Shown piece after piece: positions 31,850-42,374 of a stretch of DNA of 64,000 nt. Source of the DNA: Phytopythium helicoides (taxonomy: Eukaryota; Oomycota; Peronosporomycetes; Pythiales; Pythiaceae); the NCBI GenBank assembly GCA_024867545.1, contig JANFNE010000004.1:992001-1056000 (forward strand). Reading direction: 5' to 3'. Below the pieces are notes generated by a model. It was not told the origin of the DNA and did no database searches. It saw only the letters and a program-made list of their open reading frames with translations. A program made the position numbers and the translations under genes. Position 1 is the first letter of the stretch. Each line of letters opens with the position of its first letter.

Positions 31850-34098
31850 ATGTGGGGTGCTAAGCAAGGGCGGAAAAAGCAGTCCGTGCTGCCGGAAGGC
31901 GACGACACGTATGACAAGACAGCCAAGCCGTTGCGCATGCCTCCGCAAAGGCAGGTCGCGCTACTCGGTGAAATCCGCTGGAGCTCGCCGCGTACATGGA
32001 TTTGGTGCGTCCGCCCCAGTTCGTGAGGTGGCGATGCATTCTTGACTTTGCCTTACATCTTCTCGGGTGCTAGGCTGCTCTTGATCGGCAACCTTGTGGT
32101 TGTGCTGGTTTTCATATTTCTGAGTGCTCAATACTTCCCCAAGGCCATTACACCGGAGCATCAATCGCCACTGCTGAGTGATTCGCACGACACAAAGGAT
32201 GATACTGGGACCCATCGGCCATTCATTAACATGTTCGAATCGAGAGTAAGCACGCCTGGACACCACGAGGCCGAAGAAACGCAATCTGAAGACGCTCTGC
32301 GCATCACAGAGCCCACCGTCACTGCACTCGAGTACCCCAGATCTGAACCAACTGGGGATCCAATCCAAAACTTGGACAAGAGAGACCACGAACACCCCAT
32401 TATTGATGCGGATGAGCCTTTAAAGGAACGAAAGACGAATCGTGAGGTGTTAAACCCATCGGCAGAGGATTTCACACAGATGCGGCTGCAGCCAACTGAA
32501 GAGCCTGAAGCGCTCGATCAGGGAGTCAAGGCAAATGGACAACTCCCCTCACATATCGCAGGGATGCTCGAGCGGGTAAAGGCATCACGTCAGAAGAACA
32601 TGGATGGAGGGGCAACCGGTGGCACAGATCCTGTGAATGAAGATAAGTCTTTGGGCATTGAAAGTAGCGAGCTGCATAGTACGTTACCACAAGCGAATAA
32701 TACTGGTAGTGATGCTGCGGCAACTGGTACGAGTCGTTGCGAACCGATGTCTCAATGCTATGAGCTTACTTCGGTTCTTCTCTAGCATTCAACAAAGACC
32801 TCTTTGTGTGGTTGAAAGCGGACGATGGCGTCGAAATAGTCGACAAGGTAGCTTGCTTACAGTCGCAGAACCCGGACGCGTGTGAACTCACAAGGTAAGT
32901 GTATGATTGACTCCATTACGACATGTTTGCTGACTTGTGGCATTACGACGTTGACTTGCATTAGCTGGACAAACCATATTCGTTCATCCAATGCACTTGT
33001 TCCGACAGCTTTCAAGCCAGCTTCTACGTCGCTTCGACCAGTATGGGTGCCAAAGGCGAGTACCAACGGCACTGATTTGCCGTCTGTTGCCTTTTCGTGT
33101 CCACTAAAAGCCAAGCACGCTACGTTTCCCGAATCGATGACACTCTTTTTCGTCCTCCTACCGACCCACATTGAGGTACACTCCGTTGATTCCCCACAGC
33201 TATGACTCGAGCATATCTCACTCTCATCGGTATTGTCATGAAGCCAGGAGATTCTTACGCGGGGCAGAAGTTCTTCGGCAGCTCACCTTACGGCCAGTTC
33301 GCGCTACATGGTGGGAAGCCAGCATTCTTTGGTAGTACTGGACTCATCGAGCTCGAAGAAGTGATGCAGTCCTACCAGCCGTCGATTCTGATTTATCGTC
33401 TACAACGCCACTCGGTCGAGATCAAGGTGCACGGTCGCCGATGGTTGCCTCCACTCGATGAATCGCGTCCAATCCGGCTTTCCCAAAATGCTGAGATTAG
33501 TCTCGGAAATGTTAAGGCTGCTTGTGACACCAACGCTTTCCGTGGCCAAATCTATGAAGTTATGCTGTACAGTGCTGCACTTGATAACGATCGAGTTGCT
33601 CTGATCGAGGCGTATCTGGAGTCTCGATACATAGTGAGCTCTCCTGCTGCTGCTACAGCTAGCATGATAGTATCTGTGACGGACGATACAGAACAACCAG
33701 AGGTTGAATCCCCCAAGTTGGAGGTTGAAGCCAATGAAACTTTTACAATTTCACCTCTTGCTCTTGCAGAGTCGGATCCCGTCGAAGGCAGACGGCCAGC
33801 AACTAGAGGTGACGATGAACAAGGCAAGGATACTCTTGATACACCATCCTCGCAACCTGAGGTGACAACTGCACCGATAAACGATTTTAATCCTGAACTT
33901 GTGTTCGAGTGGGTTCCGTCGCAAGATCTGCTGGCTGCCAAGAGTCTCCCGCCTGCTGTTGCCGAGCAGTGGAAATCCTCCGTCCAAGAAAAGATCGAGG
34001 TCATTCAGAACTTCCAAATAGGTGGCGAAGTGCTGCGTGAGTTTATTCATGAGCAGAAGGAGGAGCTGCTGCGACTGCATGACGAGCTGTTTGGGTAG
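31850..34098 (+). CDS. Type II membrane protein with LamG/ConA-like domain
   Basis: Five exons: 31850-32004, 32074-32726, 32786-32894, 32965-33175, 33244-34098, giving about 660 aa. A basic cytosolic N-terminus (residues 1-52) precedes one membrane segment (LLLIGNLVVVLVFIFLSA, about 53-70). No cleavable signal is seen, so it is a predicted signal anchor. A disordered acidic stalk follows to about residue 270. The globular part starts at DLFVWLKADDGVEIV and continues with RPVWVP, SMTLFFVLLP, KFFGSSPYGQFALHGGKP and FRGQIYEVMLYSAALDNDRV. This order is typical of LamG/concanavalin A-like jelly rolls. The C-terminus is helical. The last acceptor (AAG at 33243) keeps frame but is weaker than CAG at 33199, which would shift it. 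The function is unknown; an extracellular or lumenal binding role is inferred. Confidence 0.75.
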
Positions 34099-34426
34099 GT
34101 GGCATCCTGATAAATGCGCTGCGGTGGAAATATTGAACCCACTCCAGTGTTTTCCCGAGTGTGTTGTAGTTGCAGATGTCCTTTTACTTTTGTGCCGCCA
34201 TCGTTGATCCCCAGTATGCGTCGTCACCATCGAGGCGTTTGCCGCCAGCGTCTACGCTGCCATGTTGATGCCACAACCCCTCGAAAAAAAATGTTAAAAC
34301 AGTTTTGATGGTGGGTAAGATAGTACCGTGCCCGCAAGAGCCTTACGGCCGGGGTCGTCCTCGCCGCTGGCTCAGAAACAGAAGCGTCGAGAAGCTCGCA
34401 AGTGTCGCTGGTCCCGAGCCGCCGCC

Positions 34427-35096
34427 ATGACGCCGTTCGTGCGACTAGCGAGCCGCCGCAGCGCCGCGGGCGCGCGCGGGCTTTCCACGGCTGCCGCGCA
34501 GGCCTCTCCGCCCTCTCGCCGCCGCCTGCGCGAGCTCCCGCCGCCACTCAAGTTGGTGCGTCCTTTCTTCTTCGAGTTTCTATGGGGGGAAATGGTCCTC
34601 GGTGACTGACCGATGAGCGCGCGGCGTGCGGCGCAGACGGACGCGGCTGCGGAGCGCATTCGCGAGCTCCTAGCGGGGAAGCCCGACGCGGTCGGAATCC
34701 GGCTGGGCGTGCGGACGCGTGCGTAGAGTTTTCGTGAGCTCGAGGAAGGAGGACGACGTGACTGATCGAGGCGTGGTGGATATCGCCAGGTGGTTGCAAC
34801 GGACTGTCGTATACGATGAACTACGCCGACAAGAAAGAGAAGATGGAGGAGGAGGTGAACGAGAAGGGTGTGCGCGTCTTCGTCGAGCCCAAGGCGCTGT
34901 TCCACGTGGTCGGCACGACCATGGACTTCCAGGTGCGTTCAGCGCTACGCTGTGTGATCCTGTGCGACTCGTCTGCCATGCTTACTCAACACACACACAC
35001 ACACACTCACAGACAACCCCCGTGTCGTCCGAGTTCGTGTTCGACAACCCCAACGCCAAGGGAAGCTGCGGCTGCGGCGAGAGCTTCAACGTGTAG
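34427..35096 (+). CDS. ISCA1: Mitochondrial iron-sulfur assembly protein ISCA1
   Basis: Four exons: 34427-34555, 34637-34718, 34790-34932, 35013-35096, giving 145 aa. An Arg/Ser/Ala-rich N-terminus (about 35 residues) fits a mitochondrial presequence. The A-type carrier domain is complete: IRLGVRTRGCNGLSYTMNYA, VFVEPKALFHVVGTTMDF and a C-terminal GSCGCGESF, giving the three conserved cysteines. ISCA1 with ISCA2 and IBA57 makes [4Fe-4S] clusters in mitochondria. An (AC)n microsatellite at about 34988-35006 lies just before the last acceptor, inside intron 3. Confidence 0.96.
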
Positions 35097-35436
35097 CGGA
35101 GCCAGCTGTACAAAAGCATGTCAAGCGCACTCCTCGACCCCTGAGCTTCTGCAGCGCTCGCCAAATACACAAGAGCGGACTGCGGACCCCACACCCACGT
35201 CACACCACCAACTGTACGTACACACACAGTGGCGGATGCCTGGGGACAGTACGGAGAAATGGCGCGACCTCCTTCCTAATAACTCACCCGAGCTGGAGAA
35301 ACGAGCTATCATCTTTATCGCTTTTTTTTTGGAGAAGGAGCAAGTATTGTAATGCAACTCTTTTGAGAGAATCAATTTGCCAAGTCTGGGTGGCGGTGTT
35401 TCGTGTGTATGATCCAATGCCCACGATTCGAAAGCA

Positions 35437-36195
35437 TCAAGAGATCTCGACTGTCGACTTCTTGAGGTCATGCAGTGGCGCCGGTCGAGTCGCGAAGCGC
35501 TTGAAATCCTCCGGCGAGAGCTTGTCAATGTGCGCGCTCGTTTTGTAGTCGGGTTTCTCGTATCCAAGCGCAAAGTGCGTCGCGCGCAGGTCTGGAGGAG
35601 ACCAGCACTTGAACGTTAGGGCATTCTACGGATTGCTTTGCGCCGTCAACTGCAGCTACTCACCGTTTTTGACAGATGCCGCCATAATGCTTGGCTTGTG
35701 GCTGCGAAACTTGTTGTCGAACGCACACTTGCTCTCGGATACGTACTCGATGTCATCATCATACGACATGCCACGCGTCGGCCGCGGACCCGTGCGCCGT
35801 CGGATCTCGTTGCGCAAAGCAACAGTCTCACGAACTGCTGCTGGGTCCCACTGAGTTGCGAGTCCGGTGCTCGTGACGAACGGTGCTACTTCACCGGTGA
35901 ATGCGGATGAGGTGCGCACTAGCATATCCTTGTCTGCGGCACTCAACTGCCCTCGGTACTTGTGTACCTCACCAGTTGGGTCGGCAAGCTTGCTGGATGT
36001 GGTAAAGTCGCGTTTGTAGACTCCGGGCTCGCCAAACTGGACATGGCACTCCTTGTTTTTGTTTCCTTCGGTCGTGGCGAGCGAAGAAGCCTGGCCCGCA
36101 AGTGCGCTCATCGCTGCACTACTCGACTCATACCCGATCTTGTCGTAACCGAGCACGACGGAGGCCTTTTGGTGATCGCGGCGGTCTCCTGCCAT
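35437..36195 (-). CDS. Putative axonemal/flagellar protein, unassigned
   Basis: Two exons: 36195-35664 and 35591-35437, giving 228 aa. Short blocks recur with the spacing seen in microtubule-inner or flagella-associated proteins: ASVVLGYDKIGYESS near the N-terminus and ATHFALGYEKPDYKTS near the C-terminus, i.e. an [AT]xxxLGY[DE]KxxY pattern. There are no catalytic motifs or membrane segments. The flagellar reading is inferred from these blocks. It converges on ISCA1 and lies directly downstream of NudC on the same strand. Confidence 0.65.
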
Positions 36196-36385
36196 CGCTC
36201 CTTCGCAGCGTGTCTCCAGGTCGGCAAAGCGGTTTGACTTTCTTCCTTGGCCTTACAGGTTCACAACACTATCGTGGCCGACCCAGAAATAGTGCTGTGG
36301 TGGTCAAATGCGGAGACGATTTTTTAGCACCAAAGAAAAGCTATGCGTATCAGTAAAGTGATATTCGTGCCACCCGTCAAGACCC

Positions 36386-37423
36386 CTAGTTGATCTTGGC
36401 CTTGCTAAAGTCCATCTCGGGGTGCTGCGACATAAACTTCTGCAAGATCTCCTGCTTTTGGATGTCGTCGCTTGTAGGAAGCCCGAGCGCCTTCTGACGC
36501 TGGTCGAACATCATTTTCTCGACAGTTTGGCGCGTATCCGCATCCAAGTCGCTCAGCTTGGAGTTTTCCGGCTGCACCTTTTGCGTGTTGATCTCCGCGT
36601 CGCCCTTGATGATGGTCTTCCACCACTCCATCTGGTTCTCTTTTTGTAAGTACACACAAATGCGATTTCCGTCCTCGAGTGTCCAGAAGCTGTCGTCGAC
36701 TTTAACGCGGTTGAACAGCTCGCCGTCCACGACCGGCGTCTGGCCACGGAGACCCACCTTGAGCTTTCTCGCCGTGATGTCCACCGCGACCTGGCGCGAC
36801 TTGGTACCTTCCGGCACGGCGAAGTTGACCTGCGCCTCTTGCAGCGTTTGCGTCCACACGTACTTGTCCGTCTTTCCGCCGTTGCCCTCTGGGGCTGCAG
36901 TGTCGCGAGTGATCAGTTTGTTGGATGCTTTGGGCTCAGCCGCCTCTCAAATGATTTCAAGTCACAGCTTACCGGGCTCATTGTCCTCATCCCCACCCTT
37001 GTCGTCGGCGGGCTTGCTCTCCTCTGCCGACTTGGGCGTGGCCTCCTTCTGGATCTGCTCGGCCTCCTCGTCCGTGACCTCCTCAAAACGCGGCGCCTCG
37101 CCGGCCGCGGCCGCCGCCTTCTTCTGCTCGACCTCCTGTTGCTTCTGCTTCTTGAGCTGCTCGGCTGCCTGCTGCTTCTCGCGCTGCTTGCGCTTCTTCT
37201 CCTCCTCGGCCTGCTTGCGTGCGTACTGGTCCTTCTCGGCAAGCGCCGCCTGCTTGCGCACGCTCTGCAGCACCGTCTTCTCGATCGTGTCCTGCTGCGC
37301 GCCGGTGAAGAAGTCCGTCTTGCGCCGCAGGAACGAGAAAACCGTGTCCAGCAGCGGCTCGATGCCGCGTTGCGTCTGCGCGATGTTCATCAGCAGCGCA
37401 TCGAAGCGCTCGTCCGCACTCAT
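36386..37423 (-). CDS. NUDC: NudC, nuclear movement protein (CS domain)
   Basis: Two exons: 37423-36973 and 36894-36386, giving 319 aa. The N-terminus (ERFDALLMNIAQTQRGIEPL followed by LDTVFSFLRRKTDFF) is diagnostic of NudC. A long Lys/Glu/Gln coiled coil spans about 60-115. The CS domain lies at about 160-250 (YVWTQTLQEAQVNFAVP, WTLEDGNRICVYLQKENQMEWW), and the C-terminus is LGLPTSDDIQKQEILQKFMSQHPEMDFS. NudC is an HSP90-linked co-chaperone required for dynein/dynactin-dependent nuclear movement. Confidence 0.95.
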
Positions 37424-37886
37424 GTTCCCTCGCTTGGCTTGGTGTCGCTTTGACTCGCCGCGATCCTTTGGCGGTCCTATTCGTGGCTACCAGGTAGTTT
37501 TCTCAGGATAGTGACTGACTATCAGGTAGTCACCTCGAGAGATGATGTCACTGCATCACGAGCGCCATGAGGTGCAACGTCATCGACGTACGCAGAACAT
37601 GCAGCACGTGACGCACAATTGCCGTCACAGGGAGCAACAAATCGAGTGCCGCCAATGGCAAATGACAACCGTGCGACCGCGTGGATGTATGATCGAGGGT
37701 TGTAAGGTACTCCCTTGGCATGAAGTGAACGAGCTGCGTTGCGGCAAAGTCTGCGCGATCACAGGTTTTTTTTTTCATTATCCAAGGGGAGCAAAGCAAA
37801 CACTAAAGAAGAGCGTGTCTTTCATCCTCGGTCTCTCTACGCACACAGGGCTGCTTGCGCTCGCTAATACAGCAATGGCTGCGCGC
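37424..37886. other. Intergenic stretch between NudC and VDAC
   Basis: About 460 bp holding the NudC 5' side and the VDAC 3' end. An open + frame here is the antisense shadow of VDAC. Nothing else is seen. Confidence 0.5.
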
Positions 37887-38735
37887 TTAGCCGAGCGTGA
37901 GACCGATGCCGAACTTGTGGGCGTCGCCGTCAAAGTTCTTGACGTCAACGTGCGCGCTCGTGGTGAGCGACAGGAAGGGGCGGATCTTCTGCACGAGCAC
38001 GAGCGACACGTGGCCGTCCGACTCAACCTTGCCGGCGTAGGTCGTGAGGGCGTCGGCGTTGTAGCGGCCGCCCACGGCCAGGTGGTTGTGGCCCGACTTG
38101 AGGTTGTAGTCGAAGAGCGCCGAGTAGACCGTGTCCTTGGAGAGGTGGTGGTGGAACGAGCCCGAGAGCACGTCAAACTTCTTCTTGGTCTGCAGCGTCG
38201 ACGTAAAGTCCGTGCCGCGGTAGCTCAGTGCCACGTTGTGGTCCGTGACGGCCGACTTGGCGAAGTTGAAGGCCGCCTGCGCGCCGATGAGCACGTTGTC
38301 GATGCCGTAGACGGCCGACTTGCGGATGGTACTCGAGCCGACATCGATCTGGCCATCGACCGAGAAGTTCGACTGCTGGTACTCCCAGCCAAAGACGCCG
38401 ACGCGCTTGGCGCTGGCGTTCTTGGAGGCCGAGCCGTCCTCGAGCTTGGCGGTCAGCTTGAGGCCGTGCGTGAAGAAGTTGGGCAGCTCGGCCTCGGTAA
38501 TCAGGCGGCCGTGCGTGGTCACCTGCAGCTTCTTGAAGATGACGCCCGAGTCGCGGTGCGTGAACGAGCCCGCGAGCTTGGCCAGGATGGCCTTGTTGCT
38601 CGCCATCTCGCCCTCGGTCGTGAACGACACGCCGTTCGCGGCCTTGGTCTTGATCTTGAGCTTGCGCGAGTAGTCGTAGTCGTCCTTGAGCACGTTCTCG
38701 GCCGTCTTGGCAATGTCCTTGTACAGCACCACCAT
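37887..38735 (-). CDS. VDAC: Mitochondrial porin VDAC, copy A
   Basis: A single exon of 282 aa. It has the N-terminal voltage-sensor helix (YKDIAKTAENVLKDDYDYSRKL), a beta-rich body, and a C-terminal sorting signal (KFGIGLTLG) read by the SAM complex. VDAC forms the metabolite channel of the outer mitochondrial membrane. A paralogue lies head-to-head at 39899-40750. The two share the N-terminal helix, the FHHHL segment and the C-terminus, but differ widely between, so the duplication is old. Confidence 0.96.
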   Translation of the reverse strand: MVVLYKDIAKTAENVLKDDYDYSRKLKIKTKAANGVSFTTEGEMASNKAILAKLAGSFTHRDSGVIFKKLQVTTHGRLITEAELPNFFTHGLKLTAKLEDGSASKNASAKRVGVFGWEYQQSNFSVDGQIDVGSSTIRKSAVYGIDNVLIGAQAAFNFAKSAVTDHNVALSYRGTDFTSTLQTKKKFDVLSGSFHHHLSKDTVYSALFDYNLKSGHNHLAVGGRYNADALTTYAGKVESDGHVSLVLVQKIRPFLSLTTSAHVDVKNFDGDAHKFGIGLTLG

Positions 38736-39898
38736 GGTTGTCGGAGGGACGGAGGCTACGCTACGCTCGGGGCTTGGTCGATCTTTTCGCGAATGACATG
38801 CGAGTGAGAGGGAGGAAAATTGTTCCCCGCCGCGTCAATAGCGCTCCGGCTAAGTGCGATCTCCGAGATTCAAGGCTCGGCGATGTCGCCCCGCCCACTC
38901 CCTCCCCCATACTGAGTACCAGTCAACTTCTTGCCGCAGCCAATCCAGTGCTCAACTGCTCGTGACGTCGATGTCCGGTCCTGCGCTGCGTGCGCCACGC
39001 TCACAACGAGGCTCGACACAAGCGGAGGAGACACCGTTCGAGCGCTGCTGGACGAAAACGGCATGTAAACGCCCAGCTACTGAAGTTCTGGGATTTCTCT
39101 TGAACGTTTGGCGGCACCATGCAATTGTTCACTCGCAATGCAGCCCTTGTTGTTTCTGGGAAGTCTGACGAACTTTCATTTCACCCATGCATGTTCCCGG
39201 TCACCACCACATACAGTTCGGTGATGGCAAAGTTGCTATCTGCGAGGAGCAGTCAGTATTGCCCGACGCGAACAATCGGGACGCCAAGGCGATCGAGCAC
39301 CGTTGACGGCATGAAGACGACCATGTTGGATCTCCAGAAGACAGTCGGCCAGAGCGCGATGCTTTGGCTGCAGAGCAGCATGCACCACTGCTCCAAGGCT
39401 GTTGGGGCCAGGGCTTCAGCGGCAAAACACGCACAGACAGTTTGTTGGTGTTGGCCGTTTCAAGTGTCATGTGGTCTCAACAACGCCTGGAGAAAAGCCC
39501 GTCTGTCGAGCATAGTGGAACGCAGATACTTGCCGTCCCCGTGGCATGCGGTACTTGACTTGGCTGCAGTATAGGGAGGGAGGGGGCGGGGCGACGTCGG
39601 CGTGCCAGCACTCGTACCTAAGCCGGCCACAGTTTTTACTCCATCCCCTTTTTTACGTGTTTTTGCAGCCCAGTATTGGTTTGCGCAGGTTTTCTCACCC
39701 GCTACCAGTGTGGGCCACAGCTGCGGGGGGCCGTCAAAAGTGACCAGCAAGCGCGAGCGGTTGACTTGATCAAAGTATGGTCTCGCGTGTGCGGCCGACG
39801 GCGCTCGAGCCGCCCGCCGCACGGCTCGAGCTGCTTCATTTCGGAAGCGGAACGCCCACCCTCGGAACCTCCCCCTTCTTCTCCCCTCCCCCGCCACG
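38736..39898. other. Intergenic region between two divergent VDAC genes
   Basis: 1163 bp without a supported gene. It must hold both promoters. C/T-rich tracts (CCCCTTCTTCTCCCCTCCCCC-type, about 39866-39892) precede the plus-strand start. Confidence 0.5.
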
Positions 39899-40750
39899 AT
39901 GCCCGCCGTGCTGTTCAAGGACCTGGCCAAGACGGCCGAGAATGTGCTGCGCGATGACTACGACTTCTCGCGCAAGCTCAAGGTCAAGAGCAAGGCCGCC
40001 AACGGCGTGTCGTTCACGACCGAGGGCCAGCTGAACGCCAACAAGTCCATCCTGGCCAAGGTCTCGGGCGGCTTCACGCACGGCGCCAGCGGCGTCGTCT
40101 TCAAGAAGCTGCAGATCACCACGCAGGGCCGCGTCGTGACGGAGGCCGAGCTGCCCAACGCGCTCACCAAGGGGCTCACGCTCACCTTCAAGCTCGAGGA
40201 CGGCTCCGTCGCCAAGAACGCCAGCGCCAAGCAGGTCGGCGTGCTCGGCGCGGAGTACAAGCAGCAGAGCTTCTCGCTCAACGCCGAGGCCGACTTCGTC
40301 TCCAACACGGTCTCGGCCGCCGGTGTGCTCGCGCAGGGCGGCTTCGCCGTCGGCGGACAGGCCGCCTTCAACGTTGACAAGTCGGCGCTCACGCAGCACA
40401 ACGTCGGCGCCAGCTACACGGGCGCGGACTTCGTCACCTCGGTCGTCACCAAGAAGAACTTCGCCGCGCTCCAGGGCTCGTTCCACCACCACCTGTCGCA
40501 CAACACGGTGTACGCCGCCGTGCTCGACTACGACCTCAAGTCGGCCTCCAACACGCTCGTCGTCGGCGGCCGCTACAAGGTCGACGCCGACACCACCTAC
40601 ATTGGCAAGATTGACTCGGAGGGCTTCCTCTCGCTCGCCTCCATCCAAAAGGTGCGCCCGTACGTGACGCTCACCACGAGCGTCCACGTCGACGCCAAGA
40701 ACTTCGAGGGCGACTCGCACAAGTTCGGCCTCGGCCTCACGCTCGGCTAA
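39899..40750 (+). CDS. VDAC: Mitochondrial porin VDAC, copy B
   Basis: A single exon of 283 aa with the N-terminal helix FKDLAKTAENVLRDDYDFSRK, FTTEGQLNANKSILAKVSGG, the SFHHHLSHNTVYAAVLDYDL region and the C-terminal KFGLGLTLG beta-signal. It has the same architecture as copy A and lacks introns, like A. Codon use is more strongly GC3-biased than in copy A, which suggests higher expression (inference). Confidence 0.96.
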   Translation: MPAVLFKDLAKTAENVLRDDYDFSRKLKVKSKAANGVSFTTEGQLNANKSILAKVSGGFTHGASGVVFKKLQITTQGRVVTEAELPNALTKGLTLTFKLEDGSVAKNASAKQVGVLGAEYKQQSFSLNAEADFVSNTVSAAGVLAQGGFAVGGQAAFNVDKSALTQHNVGASYTGADFVTSVVTKKNFAALQGSFHHHLSHNTVYAAVLDYDLKSASNTLVVGGRYKVDADTTYIGKIDSEGFLSLASIQKVRPYVTLTTSVHVDAKNFEGDSHKFGLGLTLG

Positions 40751-41451
40751 GCGCCGTTCCCGACTGTAGCTGGCAATGCCTCGCCGCTTCACGGCGAAGA
40801 AATTGTGAGTTGCGTGTGGACGTGCGGGCAGCACAAGCAGCCTGCTTGGCTCTTTTGGTTCCCGAGGGCGATCTCTGCTGCCGGAACGGCACGCAGGGCG
40901 AGTCAAGCAGCGCAGCTAGCGCCGACTGAGATCCTAATGCGAACAAAATAGTTATGGTACCTTGTATGGTCGAATCCTTTCCGTGGGCTTTGCTGAATCT
41001 TGATCACCTTCGCCATGTCCAGCAGAGCAATGGATCTTTCACGCCGCTCGCTTTTACTTGGGTGTTAAACAGCAACGCCTCTACATGGCTGCCAGCGCTG
41101 TACATCGGCTTGAACATAGCATGCGTGTCACTTGTCAACGCAAGTTTGCCTCAAGGATTTCTGAGGTGATGAACAGCATACAAATTTTGTGAAGACTCGG
41201 CAAAGATGTAGCCATCACTTCGCTGCTTGCATCCGATCTTCGGGGATATGACAAGCAAAACCAAAAATCTTCCGACCACTTTCTAATCAGGAAATCGGTC
41301 ATCTCCGACGCACTGCTGTCGATTTCCACTGGGCTCCTCTGCCAACAACACCAACAACAGCAAATCAAACCAAGCTAAAGAATGGAGCAGTGTCTTACAT
41401 TTGGTATTGCATTCTACTTTTACGCCTTGCAGCCACCTGAGACGCTGGCGC
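40751..41451. other. Intergenic stretch
   Basis: About 700 bp between VDAC B and the convergent EF-hand gene. No ORF with coding character; it probably holds 3' ends. Confidence 0.5.
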
Positions 41452-42233
41452 TCATGCCTTGGCGCGCGCCTCGACATTGGAGCGGCGCTGCTTGCCCACT
41501 CGCTCGAGGTAGTCGACAAACTTGAGCTCATCACTGTCGCCAAAGAGCTGCTTCATGCGCATCTCGAGCTGGGACTGGCCATAGCGCGCGAAGAGAATCG
41601 CCATCGTGTCGTCTGCAGTGATGGTGCCGCAGTTCTTCTTATCGTATGTCATGAACTGTACCACGTTGAACAGGTTAGACGGCTCGAGCTCCGTCTTGTC
41701 GAGTAGGTTGCGATTGAACATGGCACGCAGCTCCTCCCAATCCACGACGCCATCCAAGTTCTCGTCAGCCTCCCAGATCATATCGCTAATCTCCTTCTTG
41801 GCACAAGTCTTGCCCAGGGCCTTGATGGCATCAAATAGATCTTCGTTCCGGATAAATTTGCTCGCGCTGGTTTGCAACGCACTCAGCTCACCCGTGAGCT
41901 TCTCGAGTGTTTGGTCAATCTTTCGTATCTCATCTTCCATCTCGTCCTTGCTCATTGGTGCACCTTGGTCATTCATAACTGTTGATACGTCAGGGTTGGC
42001 TTTGCTTGTCTCAAGCCGCTGCCGACGTTCCTTGCTCGTTGCCATAGCCACCATCAGCTTCTTCTTTTGCCGATAGTTGCTCACATGGTCAAATACGCGC
42101 CGCAGCTCTCGCTCCTCTTGGGCGATCATAGGCTTCGGCTCGTCATTAGCAGACATCATCTTGGTCTCTAGCGTGAGCGCTTTCTCTTCGGTCTGCTTGA
42201 TGGGCTGGAAGTTCTCGAATTCGCCCCCGTAGA
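41452..42233 (-). CDS. EF-hand protein, 5' end unresolved
   Basis: The main exon runs 42233-41452. The safest start is MMSANDEP at 42159 (235 aa), but coding character extends 25 codons further 5' (YGGEFENFQPIKQTEEKAL), so an upstream exon is likely. A GC-AG intron from 42271 back to 42234 would join it to an ATG near 42280. The protein has a long charged coiled region (EDEIRKIDQTLEKLTGELSA), a paired EF-hand fold with one canonical loop (DENLDGVVDWEE), and a degenerate second one (DKKNCGTITADD). It is probably a Ca2+-responsive scaffold; a flagellar role is possible but unsupported. It lies tail-to-head behind RRP40. Confidence 0.75.
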
Positions 42234-42374
42234 CTTCGAGCGTTGGTTATGTTCCGCTCTTCCAACTCAGCAAGAATCCATGCGCTTGTACAAGTGCAAA
42301 AAATAACACATCAACTCCCGCTTCAAGTCTATTACTGGTACTAGCAAATCTGCTTAAAATCAAAGCGTGGCTGC

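Noticed and set aside
37542..38807. 421-codon frame on + opposite VDAC copy A
   Set aside because: Antisense shadow of the porin gene.
39836..40906. 356-codon frame on - opposite VDAC copy B
   Set aside because: Antisense shadow of the porin gene.
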